64,000 bases of DNA from Frondihabitans sucicola (GTDB lineage Bacteria; Actinomycetota; Actinomycetes; Actinomycetales; Microbacteriaceae): NCBI RefSeq assembly GCF_030296615.1, contig NZ_AP027732.1:2108001-2172000 (forward strand), given 5' to 3'. The notes below the pieces were generated by a model that was not told where the DNA came from, ran no database searches, and saw only the letters and a program-made list of their open reading frames with translations. Positions 57,225 through 64,000 of the stretch are shown one piece after another. The first letter of the stretch is position 1. Every line of letters begins with the position of its first letter. The position numbers were made by a program, and so were the translations under genes.

Positions 57225-59399
57225 TTGGCTCGACCAGGCCAGCGCCAGTCCGGCGGTACTCGAACCGCCTCCCGTTCCACCCACCGTCGCGTGCGCGACC
57301 TCGACAACGACGGCATCATCCCCGTCCTCGCCAAAGCCGTCCGCGAAGTCGAGGCCGGCGCCCAGCGAGGGCCGGTCAAGCCCTCGGGTCGAACGAAGTT
57401 CCAGGTGGTCGCTCTCCTGATGCGCGAGGAGCGCGCTCGGGTGAAGGCCGACAAGACTCTCGGCGACGCCGACCGCGCCGAGCAGCTCAAGCGCCTCGAC
57501 GGCGTCGCCACCATCCTGGCGAAGGCTGCGGCGCGCGACACGTCGCTCATCGCGCTGCTCGCCGAGGAGGCCGTCGTCTCCGAGACCGCGCGCGCCCTCA
57601 AGCGCGACATGCTGATGGCCGCGGGCACCGAGCTGAGCCCCGACGACCTCATCATCACGACCGAGGCCCCCGCCTCCGCTCCGACGACGGAGCGTCAAGT
57701 CGTGCCGCAGTCGGTCGTCTCGCGCCAGCTCGCGAACCCGTTCCTCGCCCCCGACTTCGCACTGGCGGAGCACCGCGAGGTGCACCCGAGGCGTCTCGCC
57801 AACTGGGAGCTCTTCGGGCCGCTGTTCAAGTCGTTCGAGTACGGCGCCGGCGGGGCGTCCGCCTGCATGGAGCTGCCCGAGCCCACCGCGCTGCGCGCCC
57901 CAGGCGGCGCCGAGATGATGCGGCACCAGGCGCAGGTCGTCGAAGCCGCGGCCGAGGGCCACCGCACCTTCTTGCTCGCCGACGAGCCGGGCCTCGGCAA
58001 GACCGCGCAGTCTCTCCTCGCCGCCCAGGCCGCGAACGCGTATCCGCTGCTCGTGGTCGTGCCGAACGTCGTCAAGACGAACTGGGCTCGTGAGGTCGGT
58101 CTCTGGACACCGACCCGCACCGCGACGGTCATCCACGGCGACGGCGACACGATCGACGGTTTCGCCGACATCGTGATCGTCAACTACGAGGTCCTCGATC
58201 GCCACGTCGGCTGGCTGGGCGACCTCGGCTTCCGAGGCATGGTCGTCGACGAGGCGCACTTCATCAAGAACAAGGAGTCGCAGCGTTCGCGGAACGTCCT
58301 TCAGCTCTCGGCTCGCATCCGGGCGCGCACGGCGAACCCGCTGCTGATGGCGCTGACCGGTACCCCGCTCATCAACGACATCGAAGACTTCCGCGCGATC
58401 TGGCAGTTCCTCGGCTGGATCGACGAGAAGAAGCCCGGCCCCGAGCTCATGGAGGCCCTCGAAGAGACCGGCCTCACCCCGGCCGAACCCGGGTTCTTCG
58501 CGTCGGCACGCGCCTCCGTCATCGACCTCGGGATCGTGCGCCGCCGCAAGGTCGACGTGGCGGCCGACATCCCGGCTCGCCGCATCGCCGACCTGCCCGT
58601 CGAGCTCGACGACGAGGTGGGCCGCTCGATCCGCGAGGCCGAGCGCGAGCTCGCCCGCAAGCTCGTCACCCGCTACCAGACCGCTCTCGCCACTCGCACC
58701 TCCGGCGTCCGCGTCGAGGGGATCGACCACGACCTGGTGCGCCAGGTCGCCAAATGGGAGCTGGAAGACGGCGACACGGCCAAGACCGGTGAGAACGTCT
58801 TCAGCATGGTGCGCCGGATCGGCCAGGCCAAGGCCGGCCTCGCCGCCGACTACACCGCGCAGCTCGCCCGCAACGTCGGCAAGGTCGTCTTCTTCGCCAA
58901 GCACATCGACGTCATGGACACCGCGTCCGAGACGTTCGAGAAGCGCGGCATCACGTACGCCTCGATCCGCGGCGACCAGACCCCGACCGTTCGCCAGAAG
59001 AACATCGACGCTTTCGTCAACGACCCGTCGGTCTCGATCGTGGTCTGCTCGCTGACCGCCGCCGGGGTGGGCCTCAACCTGCAGGTCGCCTCCAACGTCG
59101 TGCTCGCCGAGCTGTCGTGGACCGACGCCGAGCAGACGCAGGCCATCGACCGCGTGCACCGCATCGGCCAGGAAGAGCCCGTCACGGCGTGGCGCGTCAT
59201 CGCGGCTCAGACCATCGACACCAAGATCGCCGAGCTCATCGACTCGAAGGCCGGGCTCGCCGCTCGGGCCCTCGACGGCTCGGACGCCGAGATCGTCGCG
59301 TCGTCCGACGTCCAGCTCGGCGCGCTGGTGGCGCTGCTCACCGACGCCCTTGCCGCGTCGCCGTCGGCGCGCAAGGCCGCTCCTCAGCGTCGCCGCTGA
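57225..59399 (+). CDS. SNF2/RAD54-type DEAD/DEAH helicase
   Basis: Swi2/Snf2 ATPase, 724 residues. Walker A ADEPGLGKTAQSLLAAQ, DEAH-type MVVDEAHFIKN, MALTGTPLIN (motif III), VCSLTAAGVGLNLQ (motif V) and QAIDRVHRIGQ (motif VI) are all present. The first 170 residues are a charged helical region without a known domain. The start is TTG 57225 with AGGAGG six bases upstream; the open frame goes further but this site decides. It could act in repair, transcription or defence; no methylase or nuclease partner adjoins. Confidence 0.92.
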   Translation: MARPGQRQSGGTRTASRSTHRRVRDLDNDGIIPVLAKAVREVEAGAQRGPVKPSGRTKFQVVALLMREERARVKADKTLGDADRAEQLKRLDGVATILAKAAARDTSLIALLAEEAVVSETARALKRDMLMAAGTELSPDDLIITTEAPASAPTTERQVVPQSVVSRQLANPFLAPDFALAEHREVHPRRLANWELFGPLFKSFEYGAGGASACMELPEPTALRAPGGAEMMRHQAQVVEAAAEGHRTFLLADEPGLGKTAQSLLAAQAANAYPLLVVVPNVVKTNWAREVGLWTPTRTATVIHGDGDTIDGFADIVIVNYEVLDRHVGWLGDLGFRGMVVDEAHFIKNKESQRSRNVLQLSARIRARTANPLLMALTGTPLINDIEDFRAIWQFLGWIDEKKPGPELMEALEETGLTPAEPGFFASARASVIDLGIVRRRKVDVAADIPARRIADLPVELDDEVGRSIREAERELARKLVTRYQTALATRTSGVRVEGIDHDLVRQVAKWELEDGDTAKTGENVFSMVRRIGQAKAGLAADYTAQLARNVGKVVFFAKHIDVMDTASETFEKRGITYASIRGDQTPTVRQKNIDAFVNDPSVSIVVCSLTAAGVGLNLQVASNVVLAELSWTDAEQTQAIDRVHRIGQEEPVTAWRVIAAQTIDTKIAELIDSKAGLAARALDGSDAEIVASSDVQLGALVALLTDALAASPSARKAAPQRRR

Positions 59400-59412
59400 C
59401 CTCTCCCCGAGA

Positions 59413-59475
59413 AACAGGCGCTTTTACGCGGAACAGGCGAACTAGTTCGCCCGCTTCACATAAAGGCGCCTGTTC
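59413..59475. terminator. Long imperfect palindrome at the end of the AbiEi-like gene
   Basis: AACAGGCGC near 59414 and GGCGAAC at 59435-59441 pair with TTCGCCCGC and GGCGCCTGTTCG on the right, centred on ACTAGT. The arms are about 32 nt, imperfect. It lies between convergent SNF2 and AbiEi-like genes, and the stop TAG is at its centre. Confidence 0.65.
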
Positions 59476-60425
59476 GTCTGCGGTACACCCGCAGCGCGCA
59501 GCAGGCGCTCCAGGGCTCCGGGCGTGACGGCGTCTCGCCAGGTCCACCGCATGAAGCCGCGGACCTCCGGCCGCGCCCGGATCCGGTTCTCGCGGTTCTT
59601 CTCGTCGATCACGACCTGTTCCGCGCTCCTGTCGCCGCGCAGGGAGCGGTCGCGGTACTTGACCTCCCCGTCGAACTCTCCGACGATGCCGACGCCGGGC
59701 CACCAGAAGTCGACGTCGGCCCGCCCTCCGCGGCTCCGGAAGGACCACTGCAGCTCGGGGGATTCGAAGCCGGTCTCCTGCATGACGACTCGGCTCAACG
59801 ACTCGCCGGGGCTGTCGGCCCGCGGGTCGGCGAAGTCGACGGCGCGCCTCGCCTTGACCCGCCGAGAGTCGGCTGGATCTGCAACCAGGCGCGCGACGAG
59901 GTCGTCGCGGGTGAACAGACCGACCCGGAGACCGTGATCGAGCCCGGTGACGGCACTTCGGAAGGTTGCCTGCCGGGCGACGTCGATCGCCGTCCGGGCG
60001 GGAGCGGTGACGTCGAGACCGTATCGGCTTCGGACATCGTGCTCGGGGAGCTCTCCACGGTGGTGCCTGACGTAGCGGCCGTTCCACGCGGCCGTCGCCG
60101 CCGGGTCGATGACGTCGACCAGCTTCGGCGCCGGACCGAGGCGGGGCAGGCCCCACAGGGCGGCGGCACTGGCGTGCGAGACCACGACCGGTGTGCGCAG
60201 GCACGAGACCACTGCGACGATGCGCAGGATCTCGCGGTCGGCGGCACCGAGCGACGACCAGACGTCGGCTCGCACGTAGCGGCCGGGGGCGAGGCGGACG
60301 AGCTCGCCTCGGGAGTGGGCGCGGCGCACGGCCGTGTCGTCGAACGCGGAGTGGACGAGCAGCTCGGGGCCGAGGGGAGGAAGGGACACCGTGGCATCCT
60401 GCGATCGCGTCGGCGGCCCGCGCAT
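59442..60425 (-). CDS. AbiEi-antitoxin-like/DUF559-like protein
   Basis: A 327-residue protein. The N-terminal half is AbiEi-like (RRAHSRGELVRLAPGRYVR ... VVSHASAAALWGLP); the C-terminal half resembles Vsr/DUF559 endonuclease folds (DFWWPGVGIVGEFDGEVKYRDR, with Glu-Asp-Lys type residues). Such proteins are very common in actinobacteria, usually alone, and no AbiEii toxin is adjacent. The start is ATG 60425; GTG near 60392 is an alternative. Confidence 0.8.
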   Translation of the reverse strand: MRGPPTRSQDATVSLPPLGPELLVHSAFDDTAVRRAHSRGELVRLAPGRYVRADVWSSLGAADREILRIVAVVSCLRTPVVVSHASAAALWGLPRLGPAPKLVDVIDPAATAAWNGRYVRHHRGELPEHDVRSRYGLDVTAPARTAIDVARQATFRSAVTGLDHGLRVGLFTRDDLVARLVADPADSRRVKARRAVDFADPRADSPGESLSRVVMQETGFESPELQWSFRSRGGRADVDFWWPGVGIVGEFDGEVKYRDRSLRGDRSAEQVVIDEKNRENRIRARPEVRGFMRWTWRDAVTPGALERLLRAAGVPQTNRRLYVKRAN

Positions 60426-60524
60426 CGCGGAGGGCTCGACCGGGGAGAACTGCGCGCCGCGACGAACTGGGGAGGAGAGGCGAGTGCGGGTGTTGACTGG
60501 CGGGACCCGAGAGAAAGTTGTGCC

Positions 60525-60917
60525 ATGCCCGAGTTCAACGGATACGCCCACGTGGCGATCACGGTCAGCGACCATGCGGCGAGCCTGCCGTTCTACGAGA
60601 AGGTCTTCGAGTCGGCGCCGGTCGGCGAGTTGGTGACCGACGACTTCAACCGGCAGATCTTCCCGGCGGGCGACGGTCAGGTGTTCGGCGTCACCGAGTA
60701 CGCGGAGAAGCGGCCGGGAGGCTTCGACTTCCTGCTCCCGGGCCTCGACCACGTGAGCTTCGCGGTCTCCACGGGAACCGACGTGATCCGGCTGCAGAAT
60801 CGGCTCGCGGACGCCGGGATCGCAGGCGACCTCGTCGAGGTCGACTACGGGACCGTTCTCAACATCAAGGATCCCGACGGCAACGCGATCGAATTCTTCG
60901 GCCCGCCCGCCGCCTGA
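60525..60917 (+). CDS. VOC family protein (glyoxalase-like)
   Basis: A 130-residue one-unit VOC protein: YAHVAITVSDHAASLPFYEKVFES and VLNIKDPDGNAIEFFGPP. His and Glu metal positions are preserved. The start is ATG 60525 after GAGAAAG. It is divergent from the AbiEi-like gene. Confidence 0.9.
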   Translation: MPEFNGYAHVAITVSDHAASLPFYEKVFESAPVGELVTDDFNRQIFPAGDGQVFGVTEYAEKRPGGFDFLLPGLDHVSFAVSTGTDVIRLQNRLADAGIAGDLVEVDYGTVLNIKDPDGNAIEFFGPPAA

Positions 60918-60951
60918 CCGATCCGCACCGAAGCCACCCGAAGGGCGATCG

Positions 60952-61224
60952 ATGAAGATCTTCGTGAGGCCGTTCCAGCGTGCTCAGCAGCTGTTGCTGT
61001 TCAGCGCCCTCTTCGCCCAGCGCGGGGTGACGATCGCCGACGGCGACGACATCTTTCCCGGGTCCTTGGTGTTCTTCGGACTCGTCCTGGTCGTCCTGCT
61101 CCCGCGGAGCTTCGCAAACCTCCCGCGGAGCTTCGCAAACCTCCCGCGGAGCTTCGCAAACCTCGCGCGCGTGCGTCGCTCTGCCGACGCCCATCCTGTT
61201 CGTTTCGCGGAGGCCGTGCCGTGA
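60952..61224 (+). CDS. Small protein with three perfect heptad-length repeats
   Basis: A 90-residue protein of unknown function. A basic N-terminus and a hydrophobic segment (FPGSLVFFGLVLVVLL) precede PRSFANL repeated three times. The ATG follows GGGCGATCG. Its stop overlaps the GTG of the next gene. Confidence 0.6.
   Translation: MKIFVRPFQRAQQLLLFSALFAQRGVTIADGDDIFPGSLVFFGLVLVVLLPRSFANLPRSFANLPRSFANLARVRRSADAHPVRFAEAVP
61099..61161 (+). repeat. Three perfect 21-bp tandem repeats
   Basis: A 21-bp unit starting CTCCCGCGGAGC and ending GCAAAC is present at 61099, 61120 and 61141 without mismatch. It encodes (L)PRSFAN per copy. Perfect identity suggests recent expansion. Confidence 0.95.
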
Positions 61225-61914
61225 GTTACCGTTCCGAGCTGCGCGACGGGTGGCGCATGTTCCTCCCGTACGCTCGCGAGGTCGTCACCCGACGACGCCT
61301 CGTGATTCTGCTGACTCTGGCTCCGGCGGTATCGATCGTCGTGGCGGCCGGGATCGACGTCGTCGTCATCTCGACCGACGCGGACCTCGACCCGGTGCTC
61401 ACCGCCCTCGCGGGGGACTCCTCGCCGGGTGCCTGTTCTCCTGGATCCTGCTGGCGGTGTGGCGGCCGCGTCTGACCGAGGAGCAGAAGTTCCGGGGACT
61501 TCCTCGATGTACGCGGTGCAGCCGGCCGGAGCCGACCGGGAGATCCGCGCCGCCTACCTCGAAGGGCGAGAACCCCGCCTGACCGTGCCGCAGCGGCTGG
61601 CCGCGGCCGACGCCGCGCGGCGAGCCCGGCGGCTGTGGCCGCACTGGGTGTTGGGAAGCATCGGCGGAGCGACGATCGTCGTGCCCTACGCCCTGTTCGC
61701 TGTGGCCGCGTGGCCGACGATCGCGGTCTTCGGGGGTGCTTTCTCGCTGATCGTTGTCTGGTGGAGTGTTCCGGCGGGCCTCGTCGGTCTTGCGCGCACG
61801 ACGGCGCCCATCGAGACCGCTCCCGAGGTGCCGGCCGACCTCCGCGAGGACGGCCGGAAGCGACCCCAAGCGAGGAAGTCGCTCGGCACCGACCACCCCG
61901 ACGACTACACGTGA
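61221..61914 (+). CDS. Membrane protein, two frameshifts
   Basis: About 231 residues when repaired, function unknown. TM segments: VILLTLAPAVSIVVAAGIDVVV, LLAGCLFSWILLAVW, SIGGATIVVPYALFAVAAW and AFSLIVVWWSVPAGLVGLA. Breaks near 61420 (five G, needs six) and 61498 (GGGGAC, needs one more G) both add one G. The GTG start overlaps the stop of the upstream small gene (GTGA). Confidence 0.65.
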
Positions 61915-61918
61915 ACGG

Positions 61919-62191
61919 CTACAGGCGCGCCTTGACCTCGGCGAGCGAGGGGTTGGTAGCCGACGAGCCGTCGGGGAAGATCACCGTGGGCACGGTCTGA
62001 TTGCCGTCGTTGACGCTCTCGACGATCTCGGCGGTGCCGGGGACCTCTTCGATGTTGACCTCGGTGAAGGCGATGCCGTCTTTGGTGAGCTGCTGCTTGA
62101 GGCGGGCGCAGTAGCCGCACCAGCCGGTCGAGAACATGGTGATCGTTCCTTCGGCGGGAACGTACGCGGCAGCCGTGGAAGTCGTAGTCAT
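61919..62191 (-). CDS. Mycoredoxin/glutaredoxin-like protein
   Basis: Thiol oxidoreductase of 90 residues. FSTGWCGYCARLKQQL carries the CGYC active site of Mrx1-type mycoredoxins (Cys25, Cys28), and TVPTVIFPDGSSATNPS has the cis-Pro loop. It probably uses mycothiol. It is convergent with the upstream membrane-protein gene and divergent from the pyruvate oxidase gene. Confidence 0.93.
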   Translation of the reverse strand: MTTTSTAAAYVPAEGTITMFSTGWCGYCARLKQQLTKDGIAFTEVNIEEVPGTAEIVESVNDGNQTVPTVIFPDGSSATNPSLAEVKARL

Positions 62192-62275
62192 GTCACCAGA
62201 ATACGTCGGGCCCCCGAGAGAAAACAGGGGAGTTGACTGGTCGTGGACACGATCCGCCGACCGAGAGGCCCACCC

Positions 62276-64000
62276 GTGGCAGAGACCATCGCCGACCAGC
62301 TCATCTCCCAACTCCAGCAGGCGGGGGTGAAACGCATCTACGGGATCGTGGGCGACAGCCTCAACCCCGTGGTCGATGCCGTCCGCCGGACCGGCGGCTC
62401 CGCCAAGGGCGGGATCGACTGGGTGCACGTGAGGCACGAGGAGGCCGCGGCCTTCATGGCCTCCGCCGACGCCCAGCTGACCGGCGAGTTGGCGGTGTGC
62501 GCGGGATCCTGCGGGCCGGGCAATCTCCATCTCATCAACGGTCTCTACGATGCCCACCGCTCCGGTGGGCCCGTGCTGGCGATCGCCAGCCACATCCCGG
62601 CCAAGCAGATCGGCATGTCGTACTTTCAAGAGACCCACCCCGACCGGCTGTTCACCGAGTGCTCCGGCTACTCCGAGTTGATCTCGACGGCCGAGCAGGC
62701 GCCGCGCGTCGTCGCGAGCGCGATCCGCCACACGTTGGCCGGCGACGGCGTCAGCGTCATCACGCTCCCGGGCGACATCGCCGAGTTCGAGGCGGCCGGA
62801 CACGTGCCCGCCTACGTCGCCACGCGGCCCGCGAGTCTCGAACCCGACCCCGGGGCGGTGCAGGATCTCGCGAAAGCCCTCAACGACGCGAAGACCGTCG
62901 CGCTGTTCGTCGGAGCCGGGGCACACGGCTCGCACGATCTCGTCGTCGAGCTCGCCGACGTGCTCAAGGCGCCGGTGGGGCACTCGATGCGCGGCAAGGA
63001 CATCGTCCAGTACGACAATCCCTTCGACGTCGGCATGACCGGCCTGCTCGGCTACGGCGCCGCGCATGCCGGCATCCACGACGCCGACGTCATGCTCATG
63101 CTCGGCACCGACTTCCCGTACGAGCAGTTCCTGCCCGACGGCAAGAAAGTCGTCATCGCCCAGGTCGACGCGAACGCCGCCAACATCGGGCGACGGGCCG
63201 ACGTGCACGTTCCGGTGCACGGCGAGGTGGGCCCGACGATCCGGGCGCTGCTGCCGCTGCTCTCGCCGAAGAAGAGCCGCCGCTTTCTGGACGGGCTGCT
63301 CAAGAAGCACGAGAAACTGATGAACGGCGTGGTCGGGTCGTACACGAAGGACGCCACGAAGATCGTGCCGATCCACCCCGAGTTCGCGGCGTCGCTTCTC
63401 GACCAGGTCGCGTCCGACGACGCCGTGTTCACGGCCGACACCGGCATGTCGAACGTCTGGAGCGCCCGCTACATCACCCCGAACGGCAAGAGACGGATCA
63501 TCGGCTCCTACCTCCACGGGTCGATGGCCAACGCTCTGCCGCAGGCGATGGGCGCCGCCTACGCCTACCCCGGACGCCAGATCGTGTCGATGTCGGGCGA
63601 CGGAGGCCTGTCGATGCTGCTCGGCGAGCTCGTCACCGTGGCCGCTTACCAGATCCCGGTCAAGATCGTCGTTTTCAACAACTCGACGCTCGGACTGGTG
63701 AAGGTGGAGATGCTGGTCGCCGGGCTTCCCGACTTCGGGGTCGACGTGCCGAAGACCGACTACGCAGCGGTGGCCGCGGCCCTCGGGATCCACGCCGTCC
63801 ACGTCTCCGACCCTGCGAAGCTCGAGGAGTCCCTGCGCGAGGCGTTCGCCCACGACGGGCCGGCGTTGATCGACATCGAGACCGACCCGCGGGCGCTGTC
63901 CCTGCCGCCGACCATCACCGGTGCACAGGTCAAGGGGTTCGCGCTCGCGATGTCGAAGGTGGTCATGAACGGCGGGGCAGGGGAGGCCGTCGCCATGGCG
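62276..64000 (+). CDS. poxB: Pyruvate dehydrogenase (quinone)/pyruvate oxidase, partial at right edge
   Basis: ThDP-dependent enzyme converting pyruvate to acetate and CO2 with quinone as acceptor. 575 residues are visible and the frame is open at the end of the window. The ThDP glutamate is in HEEAAAFMASADAQ, FAD-domain sequences follow, and the ThDP-Mg motif GDGGLSMLLGELVTVAAYQIPVKIVVFNN is intact. The start is GTG 62276 after GAGAGG. The PoxB call over acetolactate synthase rests on SYFQETHPDRLFTECSGYSELI. Confidence 0.92.
   Translation, partial: MAETIADQLISQLQQAGVKRIYGIVGDSLNPVVDAVRRTGGSAKGGIDWVHVRHEEAAAFMASADAQLTGELAVCAGSCGPGNLHLINGLYDAHRSGGPVLAIASHIPAKQIGMSYFQETHPDRLFTECSGYSELISTAEQAPRVVASAIRHTLAGDGVSVITLPGDIAEFEAAGHVPAYVATRPASLEPDPGAVQDLAKALNDAKTVALFVGAGAHGSHDLVVELADVLKAPVGHSMRGKDIVQYDNPFDVGMTGLLGYGAAHAGIHDADVMLMLGTDFPYEQFLPDGKKVVIAQVDANAANIGRRADVHVPVHGEVGPTIRALLPLLSPKKSRRFLDGLLKKHEKLMNGVVGSYTKDATKIVPIHPEFAASLLDQVASDDAVFTADTGMSNVWSARYITPNGKRRIIGSYLHGSMANALPQAMGAAYAYPGRQIVSMSGDGGLSMLLGELVTVAAYQIPVKIVVFNNSTLGLVKVEMLVAGLPDFGVDVPKTDYAAVAAALGIHAVHVSDPAKLEESLREAFAHDGPALIDIETDPRALSLPPTITGAQVKGFALAMSKVVMNGGAGEAVAMA

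Overview
The window is high-GC actinobacterial chromosome. Gene content and order fit the family Microbacteriaceae: ileS with a translational T-box, folC, ndk, rne, rplU-rpmA-obgE-proB-proA, nadD and rsfS, many GTG/TTG starts, leaderless-looking starts and tightly overlapping genes. The family assignment is an inference from gene order and protein style. I see no rRNA, CRISPR array, prophage or complete insertion sequence; one tRNA (Ala, GGC) is present.

Layout. 1-4.9 kb: the 5' part of a lipoprotein peptide-binding gene divergent from a TetR regulator, a sortase-anchored surface protein, and a cation efflux gene. 4.9-25.8 kb: the conserved core, comprising the ileS T-box, ileS-folC-DUF4233-ndk, a VKOR/DsbA-like disulfide pair, rne, rplU-rpmA-obgE-proB-proA, and nadD-(disordered membrane protein)-rsfS. 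25.8-28 kb: tRNA-Ala, VanZ and a LytR-CpsA-Psr protein. 28.1-35.4 kb: a same-strand run of methyltransferase, glycosyltransferase, acyl-CoA dehydrogenase-like protein and PIG-L deacetylase, then phospholipase D, histidine phosphatase and an MFS exporter. 35-62 kb: accessory genes typical of a soil or plant actinobacterium (regulator/target pairs, efflux pumps, Dps, a Rieske-FAD oxidoreductase, an SNF2 helicase, an AbiEi-like/DUF559-like protein, a mycoredoxin). The window ends inside a pyruvate oxidase/dehydrogenase gene.

Three kinds of unexplained dispersed structure stand out. (1) Three 78-79-nt elements have 17-19-bp inverted ends, GAAATCGAAGGGGAWTC, around a variable core (19.96, 39.66 and 47.43 kb). 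(2) Three hairpins begin exactly at a TAG stop codon with the pattern CTAGGGnnTGTCTCCC or a diverged form (16.31, 37.27 and 41.10 kb). (3) Two very small acidic peptide genes (45.08 and 47.28 kb) share an unusual upstream block of 15-bp repeats followed by GGGCTCGTRACG, 13 bp, CCTASYTTCGG.

A strong caveat applies to the whole window. About twenty reading-frame breaks occur, nearly all repaired by adding one G or C, usually in a G/C run. They hit essential genes (ileS, obgE) as well as accessory ones. The simplest reading is systematic undercalling in the sequence, so I annotate these as single genes with a frameshift and not as pseudogenes.
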